Part shown: one piece after another, positions 56,057 to 64,000 of the stretch
Position numbering within the stretch: position 1 is the stretch's first letter
How the letters are laid out: each line of letters opens with the position of its first letter
NCBI GenBank assembly: GCA_963800285.1
Contig: CAWDAL010000012.1
Location: 136,790-200,789, forward strand
Length of the DNA stretch: 64,000 bases
Source: DASUPK01 sp963800285
GTDB lineage: Bacteria; Actinomycetota; Thermoleophilia; Solirubrobacterales; 70-9
Reading direction: 5' to 3'
Translations under genes and position numbers: made by a program
The notes under the pieces: model-generated
Told to the model about the DNA's origin: nothing
Databases searched by the model: none
What the model saw: the letters and a program-made list of their open reading frames with translations, nothing else

Positions 56057-56224
56057 CAGCTAGCGGGGACACGGGAGATCCTCGAGTGCTGGTTCCAGGG
56101 CAAGCCGATCCGCGAGGAGTACCTGATCGCCGAGGGCGGCAGGCTGGCGGGAGCCGGAGCGCACTCCTACAGCGAAGGGTCCGCCACGGAAGGCTCAGAG
56201 GAGGCGGCCCGCTTCACCCGCTGA
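56057..56224 (+). pseudogene. C-terminal remnant of NAD-dependent formate dehydrogenase
   Basis: One frame reads LAGTREILECWFQGKPIREE, then EEYLIAEGGRLAGAGAHSYS and EGSATEGSEEAARFTR before a stop. This closely follows the C-terminus of the bacterial NAD-dependent formate dehydrogenase as I recall it (GTREILECFFEG-PIRDEYLI...GTGAHSYSKGNATGGSEEAAKF). An in-frame stop lies upstream at 56042-56044, and no FDH catalytic domain is present, so only the last 50 or so codons survive. Nothing else is recognisable from 55911 to 56387 apart from a CCCCGA/TCGGGG hairpin at 56281-56298. Confidence 0.75.
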
Positions 56225-56387
56225 GCAAGCCCGAAGCTTGTCCAGGGCTGAACTCCGCGATACGGTCAGTACACAAGTGTCCCCGAACGGAGTCGGGGTG
56301 CAAAGGAAGAGACCGTGGCTAAGAGCATGACGGGACGGCAACGGGTTCTTCCGCGAAGATTTGTGAGGTCCCAGCAGCCAACGGCCC

Positions 56388-57605
56388 TCAATCACGAGGG
56401 CGCTTGGCGGTTCCGAGGATTTGTTCAGCCGCGCGCCGTCCGCTCCTAAGGGCCCCCTCCATCAAGCCGTGCCAATCGCCGGCAGTGTGCTCACCGGCGA
56501 AGTAGAGGGGGCCGATCGGCTTCAGCAGGTCGTCGTCTCGAAGGGGCGATGAGAGGCTGCGGGCCGAGTAGGAGCCCCGCACCCAAGGATCGTCGTACCA
56601 GCTCGACAGCATCGCGCTCTCGGGCTCCAGATCGAGGTCCTCGCGAAGCGCGACCAGGGCCGCGACCCAGCGCTCGACCCCGTCTGCGCCACCGAGGGCG
56701 TCGATCGCGGACATCGTGCCCGTGTAGGCGGTCACGAATGGAACCGGCTCGCCGTCGGCGCCCAGCTGCGTGTAGGTCCAGAAGTGTCCGGCGACGGACA
56801 TGATCGCGCTGGGTTGCGCGGCGGATCGCATGCGCAGGAAGAGCTTCGAGTTCTGACCGTAGGTGACAGCACGCAGCGCGTCCGCGGTCGCACCCTCGAG
56901 CGGAGGATCGAACTCGATCTCGGCCAGCGGCGCTGTGGGAATCGCGACCACGACCGCGTCAGTCTCGACCTCCGCGTCATCCGTGGCGATGTTCACCGCA
57001 TCCTGTGACCACTGCACTCTCCGCGCGGGGGAGGAGAGGTGCACAACTTCACCGAGCTCGGCCGCGAGGGCCTCGGCGAGCCGCATGTTTCCGCCCTCCA
57101 GGCTCTGGTTTTCGAAATCGCCGAAGGTCGACGCTCCCTCGTCGAGCACCGACGCCGCGAGATCGTCGACCGGATGGCCATTCGAGATCGCGACACGTGT
57201 CCGAATCAGGTTCGAGAGGGGCGGGTCCAGGTCCAGACCGGAGATCAAGTCGCCTGCGCTTGCGGCGTCCACGGTTGGCTCCCCGGCGATGCGGTCGAAT
57301 GCGGTCTCGAGGGCGGACGGGGACACAGCCTCCTCGCCGATCGGCACGCGGCGCCCATAGGGCGTCCCCTTGAGGACCAATGGGATCCGGAAGCGCGCCG
57401 CCAGGGCAGTCATCGAGCTGTAACCGGGGAGGATGAACTCGGCCCCACGCTCCACGATGGCCCCCTCCCCAAACGGCACGGACCAGACCCTGCCCCCGAC
57501 CCGGTCTCGCGCCTCGAGCACGGTCACCTCAGCTCCGCCCGCGCGCAGGGTGTCGGCTGCTGCGAGGCCCGCAAAGCCGGCTCCGATGACGCCGATCCGG
57601 TTCAT
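56388..57605 (-). CDS. flavin amine oxidase family protein
   Basis: The 405-aa flavoprotein has the N-terminal dinucleotide motif RIGVIGAGFAGLAAADTLRA, VTVLEARDRVGGRVWS (the GG motif) and ERGAEFI. The C-terminal FAD motif is PLYFAGEHTAGDWHGLMEGALRSGRRAA. These define the monoamine/polyamine oxidase group, which oxidises amines to imines with hydrogen peroxide release. The neighbouring pot transporter on the same strand suggests a polyamine or related amine as substrate. GGGAG lies just upstream of ATG 57605. No signal peptide. Confidence 0.9.
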   Translation of the reverse strand: MNRIGVIGAGFAGLAAADTLRAGGAEVTVLEARDRVGGRVWSVPFGEGAIVERGAEFILPGYSSMTALAARFRIPLVLKGTPYGRRVPIGEEAVSPSALETAFDRIAGEPTVDAASAGDLISGLDLDPPLSNLIRTRVAISNGHPVDDLAASVLDEGASTFGDFENQSLEGGNMRLAEALAAELGEVVHLSSPARRVQWSQDAVNIATDDAEVETDAVVVAIPTAPLAEIEFDPPLEGATADALRAVTYGQNSKLFLRMRSAAQPSAIMSVAGHFWTYTQLGADGEPVPFVTAYTGTMSAIDALGGADGVERWVAALVALREDLDLEPESAMLSSWYDDPWVRGSYSARSLSSPLRDDDLLKPIGPLYFAGEHTAGDWHGLMEGALRSGRRAAEQILGTAKRPRD

Positions 57606-57691
57606 TCATCTCCCACTTGCTGACGCCTCACGACCCAAGGATCCTTCCAAGCCAAGGCGCGGGGGTCCAGCGGTGGTACCTGAGAGTTGAT

Positions 57692-58843
57692 TCAGGCCGG
57701 CCCGGCGGTGGGCGCCCGCACCCGGCGGAGCACGACGAGGGCGCACCCCGCGAGCGCGACCGCCGTCAGCGCGTAGGCCGCAGTGGCACTCGCAACCTCG
57801 AGCAGGGCGCCGCCGATCAGAGGGCCGATCGTGTATCCGGTCGCGTAGAGCAGATTGAGAACCCCGTACCCAAGCCCGCGCTCGACATCGCCGAAAGCCT
57901 CGTCGAGCCACGGGACCGCGGCGGAGAACGTCAGGCTGAATCCGGCCCCGAACACTCCGAGCGCCAGTGCAGCTCCCACGGTTCCGCCCAGTCCCGCCAG
58001 CAGGAGAGCCGAGCAGGCCGTGGCCGTGAGCCCGAACACGGCCGGCCCCCGCCGTCCGTGCCTATCCCCCCAGCGGCCGCCGAACGGTGCAACCGCCGCG
58101 TCGACCGCGATGGACCAGGCGAAGAGCAACCCGATCGCCGCGCTGGACAAGCCGAGGCGGGAGTCGAGGTCGAGCGGTGCGACGACCTCGACCAGGCCCA
58201 GGGCGCAGGCCCCGGCGATGGTCATGCCCACCGCCAGCGCGCCGGTCCCTGATCCGAGCGAGTGCCTGATCGTCGCCCAGGCCGGTGTCCGCGGCGCCGT
58301 GCGTCGTTCGGGAGGCAGCAAGAACGCGGCGGCGACGGCGATGGCGACGGAGATCCCGCCGACGATCAGAAAGGGGGCGGCGAAGGAGAGCAGGTCGGCA
58401 GTGACTCCCCCGAGTGCTGGCCCCGCGATCGAGCCGGCACTGGTCGCACCAAGGGCGACACCGATCGCCTCCCCCCTGCGGCCCGGTCGCGCGAGATCGG
58501 AGACCAGGGCGAGTGCCGCGATCCAGCTCGCCGCCGACCCGACCCCCTGGATGACCCGGCCGAGCATCAGGGGCCAGATGGACTCCGATGTCGCGATCAC
58601 CCCAGAGCCCGCCGCGGCCAGCGCGAGCCCCGCGATCAGCAGGCCCCTGCGCCCCACCGAGTCCGCCAGGCGCCCCAGCGGGAGCGAGAGAAGCACGATC
58701 GGCACTGCGTACGCTGCGAAGGAGGCCCCGAGAGCACCTTCGCTCGCACCGGTTCGCCGCTCGATCTCGGGAAGGAGGGGGGCGATCAGCCCCAGCAGGG
58801 CGGTGTCGATCGTCACCGCTGCCACGGCGATGACTACGACCAC
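57692..58843 (-). CDS. MFS transporter
   Basis: The 383-aa protein has about 12 helices, with the helix 1 segment TIDTALLGLIAPLLPEIE, motif A LGRLADSVGRRGLLIAG and a second motif A-like GGRWGDRHGRRGPAVFG. The LPEIERRTGASEGALG loop is typical of multidrug or metabolite DHA1 carriers. The start appears to be GTG 58843, preceded by GGCGGAG. Only 29 nt separate it from the small upstream gene, so it likely belongs to the pot cluster and might export an oxidation product or related amine. Confidence 0.9.
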   Translation of the reverse strand: MVVVIAVAAVTIDTALLGLIAPLLPEIERRTGASEGALGASFAAYAVPIVLLSLPLGRLADSVGRRGLLIAGLALAAAGSGVIATSESIWPLMLGRVIQGVGSAASWIAALALVSDLARPGRRGEAIGVALGATSAGSIAGPALGGVTADLLSFAAPFLIVGGISVAIAVAAAFLLPPERRTAPRTPAWATIRHSLGSGTGALAVGMTIAGACALGLVEVVAPLDLDSRLGLSSAAIGLLFAWSIAVDAAVAPFGGRWGDRHGRRGPAVFGLTATACSALLLAGLGGTVGAALALGVFGAGFSLTFSAAVPWLDEAFGDVERGLGYGVLNLLYATGYTIGPLIGGALLEVASATAAYALTAVALAGCALVVLRRVRAPTAGPA

Positions 58844-58872
58844 GCGGCTCCGCCGGGCTGGTTTTGGTGAGC

Positions 58873-59151
58873 TCAGGATTGGATGCTCGGGCGTCGACGG
58901 ATCCGGCCGCCGTACATCGGCAGCTCCGGTCCGGCGTCGGCGAGCAAGTCGAGCTGCCCCCAGATCCGCGAGACGCCGGCGATGCCGAAGCGGCGCACCC
59001 GCTCCACCGCCTCGAGGTCGAGAACGTCGGTGAGCAGTTCCACCCCCTCACCGACCTGGACTCGCACCAGTCCCTCGGTGTCCACGAGGGTGCCGTCGGG
59101 ATCCCGCGCGATCGGCGCCGTCTGCATCGCGGCGGTAGAGAGCGTTCTCAT
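58873..59151 (-). CDS. small protein of unknown function in the pot cluster (92 aa)
   Basis: The ATG lies 6 nt after the potA stop, so the gene is almost certainly in that operon. The product has a core DTEGLVRVQVGEGVELLTDVLDLEAVERVRRFGIAGVSRIWG and a basic end (GGRIRRRPSIQS). There is no signal peptide or membrane helix. I do not recognise it; given its place it could be an accessory to amine uptake or oxidation. Confidence 0.65.
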   Translation of the reverse strand: MRTLSTAAMQTAPIARDPDGTLVDTEGLVRVQVGEGVELLTDVLDLEAVERVRRFGIAGVSRIWGQLDLLADAGPELPMYGGRIRRRPSIQS

Positions 59152-59157
59152 CCGAGC

Positions 59158-60297
59158 TCAGCCGGCAGCGACAGTCTCCGGATCCGGCTCCTCACCCTTG
59201 AGGGAAGGGGCATCGCCGATGCCCGAAGGGAGGACGCGGAGCGCGTCCACGGGTAGGTGGAGCTGCACCGGAGTGCCCTGCTCATAGGGGATTCCGCCGC
59301 CGGTGTTCTGAACGAGCGCCTGGAGCGCCTCTCCGGTGGCGGCGCGGACGATCACCTGGATCTCCGAGCCCGCGTAGACGACGCGCTCCACCATGGCCGG
59401 GATGCGGTTCTGCCCCGATGTAGATCCGTGCTCTTCGAGCTCGATGCGCTCCGGTCGGATGACGATCTTGACATCCCCGGTGACGTCCCGGTTCGTTCCG
59501 CGAGTCTTGAGCTCGTAGCCCTCCACCGCGACGCGGCAGGTGCCCGTGCCGGCACTGACGACGGTGGCCTGCATCAGGTTCGAAACGCCGAGGAAGTCGG
59601 CGACGTAGAGCGTCTCGGGATCCTCGTAGACGTCCTGAGGCGCCCCGACCTGCTCGATGCGCCCGCTCGTCATGACCGCAAGGCGGTCGCTCATCGTGAG
59701 CGCCTCCTCCTGGTCGTGGGTGACGTACAGGAACGTGATGCCGACCTCCTGCTGGAGCGACTTGAGCTCGATCTGGAGGGCCTTGCGGAGCTTCGCATCG
59801 AGGGCGCCGAGCGGCTCGTCGAGAAGGAGGACGGCCGGGTTGAGGATGAGAGCGCGCGCCAGGGCAACCCGCTGCTGCTGCCCGCCCGAGAGCTGGGACG
59901 ACTTGCGCCCCTCATAGCCCGGAAGCTGGACCAGCTCGAGCGCCTTGCCGACGCGCTCGCGGATCTCGGCTTTCGGCCGCTTCGCCCGCTTCAGCCCGAA
60001 GGCGATGTTGTCGTAGACGTTCAGGTGCGGGAAGAGCGCGTAGTTCTGGAACACGGTGTTGACGTTGCGCTCGTGAGCCGGTGTGTAGGCGACATCTGTG
60101 CCGTCCAGGAGGATCTCCCCGGAAGTCGGCTGCTCGAAGCCGGCGACCATTCGCAGGGTCGTCGTCTTCCCGCAGCCGGAGGGCCCGAGGAGTGAGAAGA
60201 ACTCCCCGGCCGGGATGTGGAGATCGATGCCGTCCACCGCGGTCACCGCCTCGAACTGCTTGGTCAGCTTGCTCAATTCGATTTCGCCGCGTGCCAT
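59158..60297 (-). CDS. potA: PotA, ABC transporter ATPase for polyamine-type substrate
   Basis: The 379-aa ATPase has LGPSGCGKTTTLRMVAGFE (Walker A), the Q-loop VFQNYALFPHLNVYDNIAFG, the signature LSGGQQQRVALARALILNP, LLLDEPLGALDAKLR (Walker B), the H-loop YVTHDQEEAL, and a C-terminal TOBE domain (VRPERIELEEHG ... VVYAGSEIQVIVR). This length and the TOBE_2 end are typical of PotA, the energy unit of spermidine/putrescine uptake. It follows potC by 13 nt. Confidence 0.93.
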   Translation of the reverse strand: MARGEIELSKLTKQFEAVTAVDGIDLHIPAGEFFSLLGPSGCGKTTTLRMVAGFEQPTSGEILLDGTDVAYTPAHERNVNTVFQNYALFPHLNVYDNIAFGLKRAKRPKAEIRERVGKALELVQLPGYEGRKSSQLSGGQQQRVALARALILNPAVLLLDEPLGALDAKLRKALQIELKSLQQEVGITFLYVTHDQEEALTMSDRLAVMTSGRIEQVGAPQDVYEDPETLYVADFLGVSNLMQATVVSAGTGTCRVAVEGYELKTRGTNRDVTGDVKIVIRPERIELEEHGSTSGQNRIPAMVERVVYAGSEIQVIVRAATGEALQALVQNTGGGIPYEQGTPVQLHLPVDALRVLPSGIGDAPSLKGEEPDPETVAAG

Positions 60298-60310
60298 TGG
60301 CCTCCCGAAG

Positions 60311-61243
60311 CTAGGTGATGTTGAAGGCGCCGCCGAAGTCCTCCGCCGGTTTGCCCGCCCTACTCTCTCCGCGCGTGAACAGCCGCCAGATGAGGAAGCC
60401 GGCCGTGACGATGAGGAGGGTTGACACCATCATGATCGTTGCGATCGCGTTCACTGACGGTAAGGGCGCGGCGCGCGTCGCTGCGTAGATCTGGATCGGA
60501 ACGGTGTCCGTGGGCGCGCCGCTTGACAGCCACTGGCTGATGACGAAGTCGTCGGCCGAGATGGCGAACACCACGGCTGCCGAAGCGACGATCGCCGGTG
60601 TGAGCAACGGCAGTAGGACGCGCGTCAACGCGACGAACGGCGAGGCCCCGAGGTCGGCGGCGGCCTCCTCGTACTGCCTGCCGATCGAGAACAGCCGACC
60701 GCGCACGATCACGACCACGAAGGAGATCGAGAAAGTCACGTGGCCGAGGATCTGGGCGAGCGTTCCGGTGTGAACGAACGTGAAGATGTGGCTGAAGACG
60801 AGAAGGAGCGACACGCCCATGACGATCTCGGGGGTGACCAGCGGAAAGAGCATGATGAAGTTGGAGGTGCCGGAGCCGCGACCACGCCAGCGGGCGAGAC
60901 CGATGGCGAGCAGAACCCCGATCGGGACGGCGATGAGAACGTCCGCTCCCGCCAGCTTGAAGCTCTGAACGAGGGAATGCCGAAGGGTCGGGTCGTGCCA
61001 GACCGAGTCCACTGGGTCCCCCCAGTACCAGCGGATCGAGAAGGAGTCCCAGACCGTGCGCGAGCGGGTGGCGTTGAAGGAGAACAGCACCGCGATCAGC
61101 ACCGGCACGATCGACCAGGTGATGTAGATCCAGGTGAAGACGGCCAGGAAGCGCGGCTTTCCCCATGGGTTGCGGAGCCAGCCGCGGAAGCGGGTCGAAG
61201 TCGAGCGCTGCGGCCTCGCTCGCGGCTCGGCGACGGCCGTCAC
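60311..61243 (-). CDS. potC: PotC-type ABC permease
   Basis: The 310-aa protein has six helices and the import-type EAA loop EEAAADLGASPFVALTRVLLPLLTPA that contacts the ATPase, preceded by LVTPEIVMGVSLLLVFSHIF as in PotC. The N-terminal 30 residues are Arg/Pro-rich cytoplasmic sequence. It overlaps the potB stop by 4 nt. Confidence 0.92.
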   Translation of the reverse strand: MTAVAEPRARPQRSTSTRFRGWLRNPWGKPRFLAVFTWIYITWSIVPVLIAVLFSFNATRSRTVWDSFSIRWYWGDPVDSVWHDPTLRHSLVQSFKLAGADVLIAVPIGVLLAIGLARWRGRGSGTSNFIMLFPLVTPEIVMGVSLLLVFSHIFTFVHTGTLAQILGHVTFSISFVVVIVRGRLFSIGRQYEEAAADLGASPFVALTRVLLPLLTPAIVASAAVVFAISADDFVISQWLSSGAPTDTVPIQIYAATRAAPLPSVNAIATIMMVSTLLIVTAGFLIWRLFTRGESRAGKPAEDFGGAFNIT

Positions 61244-62142
61244 AGCGCCCCGACCATCCCTTCCTCGCGCTGGGCGCGATGGATGCTCCGCATGTAGTAG
61301 AGCATCAGGATCGTCAGGAAACCCGCGAGGACGATCGTGAGCGCGGCGCCGATCGTCGGCTGCGGGCCGCCGTGGAAGTAGAGGTCGATCTGGTTGCCGA
61401 TCAGGGACGTCTTCGGCGAGCCCGAGACGATGTTCGGCGTGTAGTAGTCGCCGAACATCGGCAGGGTGATGAGGACAGCGCCCCCCAGGATCCCTGTTTT
61501 CGAGAGTGGGAGGGTGACCTTGCGAAATGCATACCAGGGGCTCGCACCGAGGTCGCGTGCCGCCTCCAGGTGGCTGCGGTCGATCCGATCGAGCGCGGCG
61601 AAGAGCGGCAGGATCAGGTACGGGATGTAGCCGTAGACGAGGGCGAGGATGACGGTCGAGGCGCTTCCGCCGAGCCAGTCACGCGGCTGGCTGAGCACGT
61701 GGGTGGCCGTCAGGAAGTCGTTCACCCAGCCGTTCTCCTGCAGGAGGTTCACCCAGGCGAGCATCCGCATCATGTAGCTGATCCAGAGGGGAAGGATGAT
61801 CAGGATGAGGACGACGCCCTTCCACCTCCCAGCGTGCCGGGCCGTGTAGTAGGCGACCGGATAGCCGATCAGCAGGCAGAGGACCAGGGAGACGAGGACG
61901 TAGACGAGCGTCCTGATTTCGACGTCCCACCAGACTCCCCCCGGGGCGAGCCGACTGAGGACCTCGCCGATCCAACCCACGTTCCAATGGAGCGGGTTCC
62001 AGATGGGAACCGGCTGAAAGAGGACCGGGTCGACGGTTCCCAGCGCGACCCCGAGGACCGCATAGAACGGCACGATGAAGAGGAGAATCAGCCAGACAAC
62101 GCCCGGGAGCGCCAGAGCGGGCCACAACGAACGCCGGTACAC
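61240..62142 (-). CDS. potB: PotB-type ABC permease
   Basis: The 300-aa protein has six helices. The first is WPALALPGVVWLILLFIVPF, and LILPLWISYMMRMLAWVNLL is a strongly PotB-like helix. The EAA loop is LEAARDLGASPWYAFRKVTLPLSK. It pairs with PotC to form the channel. The start is GTG 62142, 29 nt after potD. Confidence 0.92.
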   Translation of the reverse strand: MYRRSLWPALALPGVVWLILLFIVPFYAVLGVALGTVDPVLFQPVPIWNPLHWNVGWIGEVLSRLAPGGVWWDVEIRTLVYVLVSLVLCLLIGYPVAYYTARHAGRWKGVVLILIILPLWISYMMRMLAWVNLLQENGWVNDFLTATHVLSQPRDWLGGSASTVILALVYGYIPYLILPLFAALDRIDRSHLEAARDLGASPWYAFRKVTLPLSKTGILGGAVLITLPMFGDYYTPNIVSGSPKTSLIGNQIDLYFHGGPQPTIGAALTIVLAGFLTILMLYYMRSIHRAQREEGMVGAL

Positions 62143-62171
62143 GGCGCCCTAACGCTCCCGCTCCGGACCCG

Positions 62172-63467
62172 TCAACTCCCCCCTCCGGCGAGGAAGTTCG
62201 AGTAGCCGTCCTCCCAGAGCTGCTGTCCCTGAGAGGTGAGCGTGCAGTACTGCAGCGAATCGGGCCCGAGATCGTCGTTCGTCAGAACGCTGTCCGCCAG
62301 GTTCTCGGGCACGACACCCTTCTGCACCAGCGTGCCCGGGTCGATCTCGTTCAGCGGGGGCTGATACCCGTTGAAATCGACGAAGTTCTCATAGGCGACG
62401 CCGTTGTCGAGGAGGTAGTTGAGGAAGAGGTGCGAGAGCACCGGTTTCTTCGTGGCAGAGCAGACCGAGAAGCAGTCGTTCTGCATCGGCACCTTGCCCT
62501 TCGGCGCCCTCCAGAAGGCGAGGGCGCTCGCCGGCGTGCCCTTCGGCAGGTAGTAGATGTAGCCCGCGATCATGTCCCCCGACCACGCCTGGTGGAGCCA
62601 ACTCGACCCCTCCGGAATCGTCTGGTACTGGAGGTCGTCCACCTTGACGTTGCAGACGCCGTAGAGCTGCTTCAGGTCGGACACCGCCCCGTTCACGAGC
62701 GTGGGGTCCTCGGTGTTGATGTCCGTGTTCCCCTTGCGCAGGAGGGCCATCCCGATCGTCTCCCGGTTCTCGGAGAGGAGTCCCACCTTGCCCTTGTACG
62801 CCTGAGACTCCCAGAAGATGTCCCATGGCTGGTCCATGCCGGCGATGTCCTCTTTGACCTTGTCCGTCCGCCAGGCGATGCCGGTGGCGTAGACGGTGTA
62901 GGGGACCGTGTAACGCGACTCGCCGTCGTAGAACGGGTCGGCGAGCTCCGGCCAGATGTTCTTCTGGAGGTTCGGGATGTAGTCGAGGTTGAGCGGCTTG
63001 ATCAGCTTGCCGGCCACGCCGATATCGAGCACGTCCGGCGTGATGTTCGTGACGTCGGGCGTGACCGCTCCCGAGGCGAGCCGCTGGAGCCCGGAGTTGA
63101 CGTTGTCGAATGGCGTGTACTGGACGTCGACGCCGTACTTGGCCCCGAACTCCGTGAGGACCTTCTTGTAGATGTAGTCGGGATAGGCGTAGACCGTGAA
63201 CGTCCCGCCCTTCTCCGGCTGGAGCCCCGACTCGATGGGATCCTCCCAGCGCGGCAGCACCACGCGCTTGTCCGGCCTCGCGAGCGGCAGGCCTCCCGGC
63301 CCCACGAGCTCGCCGCTCGCCCCGGTGCTCTGCTGAACGCTCGTCGAATTGCCGCAGGCCGCGAGCAGGGGGCCGGCTGCGGAGAAAGACACGGCTATAC
63401 CTGCGCTTCGCAGCAGGAAATTGCGCCTGCTCAGGGAGTCCAGCCGTTCCTTCGGGTGGTTCGTCAT
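62172..63467 (-). CDS. potD: PotD-type substrate-binding lipoprotein with Tat signal
   Basis: The 431-aa protein begins with a twin-arginine signal (SLSRRNFLLRSAGIAVSF) ending in a lipobox (LLAACG), so it is folded before export and lipid-anchored. The mature part is a type II periplasmic binding protein: TFTVYAYPDYIYKKVLTEFG, VDVQYTPFDNVNSGLQRLAS, YTVPYTVYATGIAWRTDKV and FLNYLLDNGVAYENFVDFNGY, the last being a PotD-like pattern. AGGAGGG precedes ATG 63467. Exact amine specificity cannot be read. Confidence 0.92.
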   Translation of the reverse strand: MTNHPKERLDSLSRRNFLLRSAGIAVSFSAAGPLLAACGNSTSVQQSTGASGELVGPGGLPLARPDKRVVLPRWEDPIESGLQPEKGGTFTVYAYPDYIYKKVLTEFGAKYGVDVQYTPFDNVNSGLQRLASGAVTPDVTNITPDVLDIGVAGKLIKPLNLDYIPNLQKNIWPELADPFYDGESRYTVPYTVYATGIAWRTDKVKEDIAGMDQPWDIFWESQAYKGKVGLLSENRETIGMALLRKGNTDINTEDPTLVNGAVSDLKQLYGVCNVKVDDLQYQTIPEGSSWLHQAWSGDMIAGYIYYLPKGTPASALAFWRAPKGKVPMQNDCFSVCSATKKPVLSHLFLNYLLDNGVAYENFVDFNGYQPPLNEIDPGTLVQKGVVPENLADSVLTNDDLGPDSLQYCTLTSQGQQLWEDGYSNFLAGGGS

Positions 63468-63561
63468 TCGAGTTCCCTCCTGAGTTCGGCGTTCGCGAGA
63501 TGGGGCCCGGTCTTGCGGACAGCATATTTTGGTGCCTCCCCAAATTCCGGAAATATGTCGC

Positions 63562-64000
63562 TCATGACGCGGCCTTCAGTGCGGGGCGCACCGCGAGGTC
63601 CGCGTGCAGCAGCGTCTCCGCGCTCGACACGCACACCTTGAGCATGCGCTCGCGGCTCACGGCCGGGTCCTCGAGCGTGACCTGGACCGCGAGGCCGTCG
63701 ACCATCGCGCCGAGGGCGAGGGCCGCGTTCTCGGCGGAGGCGGTGGTGAACTCCCCGGTGCTCCGGCCCTCCTCGATCACCTCTGTCAGCAGGGCGCGCC
63801 AGCGCCCCTCCACCCGCCGCTCGGCGTCTCGCATGGGGTCGTCGTGCAGCGACCTCGTCCAGAGCTCGAGCCAGAGGGTCCAGTTGGCGTCCGCGGCGCA
63901 GATCTCGAAGAGCTCTCGGAGCTTCGCCGAGGGGCTGTCGAGGCTCTCGAGCCGCTCGGCGACCAGCTCGTCGAAGAGTCGCTCGTCCTCGAGGAGCGCG
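63562..64000 (-). CDS. TetR-family regulator, C-terminal part (N-terminus beyond window)
   Basis: The frame is open to the window end, giving 145 residues of a helical effector domain: ALLEDERLFDELVAERLESL, LRELFEICAADANWTLWLELWTRSL, RVEGRWRALLTEVIEEGRSTGEF, NAALALGAMVDGLAVQVTLED and RMLKVCVSSAETLL. The W-x-L-W-x-E-L-W and LGAMVDGLAVQ patterns fit the BetI/TetR C6-type ligand domain. The DNA-binding part lies outside. It lies directly upstream of potD on the same strand and is the likely regulator of the cluster. Confidence 0.8.
   Translation of the reverse strand, partial: ALLEDERLFDELVAERLESLDSPSAKLRELFEICAADANWTLWLELWTRSLHDDPMRDAERRVEGRWRALLTEVIEEGRSTGEFTTASAENAALALGAMVDGLAVQVTLEDPAVSRERMLKVCVSSAETLLHADLAVRPALKAAS

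Noticed and set aside
56314..56451. 45-codon ORF from a GTG preceded by AAAGGAAG
   Set aside because: The ribosome-binding site looks good, but the frame runs antisense into the amine oxidase 3' end and has no recognisable motif. It may be the 5' end of another truncated gene.

Overview
The window is a contiguous, high-GC chromosomal stretch from an actinobacterium. Several features point to the class Thermoleophilia (Solirubrobacterales-like), though this is an inference from gene content and not from a marker gene. They include strong GC bias at third codon positions, GTG and TTG starts, an ECF sigma factor with a fused zinc-binding tail, a small DUF5661-type protein, CsrA in a GC-rich Gram-positive background, and many start codons only 6-9 nt downstream of a TANNNT box (leaderless transcription). 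There is no rRNA, CRISPR array, intact transposase or recognisable integrase.

Layout. 1-5.7 kb: end of a membrane protein, small proteins, csrA, a repeat-rich spacer, a secreted thermonuclease, class I aldolase and a GCS2-type carboxylate-amine ligase. 5.8-10.4 kb: a compact rightward run (HxlR regulator, catalytically degenerate rhomboid with zinc ribbon, O-methyltransferase, GNAT, MBL-fold hydrolase, R2-like diiron protein). 10.3-17.9 kb: an unusual ECF sigma fused to an anti-sigma-like zinc domain and a Gly/Ala repeat, a DHA2 exporter with divergent MarR regulator, tRNA-Leu, an NAD-binding protein, a HAMP adenylyl cyclase and a coiled-coil protein. 17.9-28.9 kb: circularly permuted ATP-grasp, TPP enzyme, two paralogous zinc-ribbon proteins flanking a flippase-like membrane protein, DEAD-box helicase, processive GT2, RecQ and a secreted HNH nuclease. 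29-38.5 kb: NTF2-like proteins, aldo/keto reductase, MpsC-like and STAS proteins, cold-shock protein, divergent cyclopropane synthase and desaturase, a substrate-binding lipoprotein and an EamA permease. 38.4-49.7 kb: a secreted protein, a MacB-type ABC pair, an FTR1 iron permease with a palindromic operator, MarR plus MFS, a flavin oxidase, an alpha/beta hydrolase, a structured intergenic RNA candidate, Ppx/GppA and a CAP protein.

49.9-55.9 kb is the most striking region. An intact initiator tRNA-Met is followed about 5.9 kb later by a perfect 44-bp copy of its 3' end. Between the two lie two decayed genes (an alkyl-sulfatase fragment and a secreted-protein fragment), an FAD oxidoreductase, dodecin, patatin, an SCP2-like/hydrolase fusion and a GDPD. 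This looks like an integrated island that has lost its integrase. Just beyond the right repeat is a C-terminal scrap of NAD-dependent formate dehydrogenase.

56.4-64 kb: a leftward cluster, apparently a polyamine uptake and oxidation locus: TetR-like regulator (cut by the window edge), potD-potB-potC-potA, a small protein, an MFS transporter and a flavin amine oxidase.

All functional calls come from recognising motifs and family signatures by eye. No database search was run.
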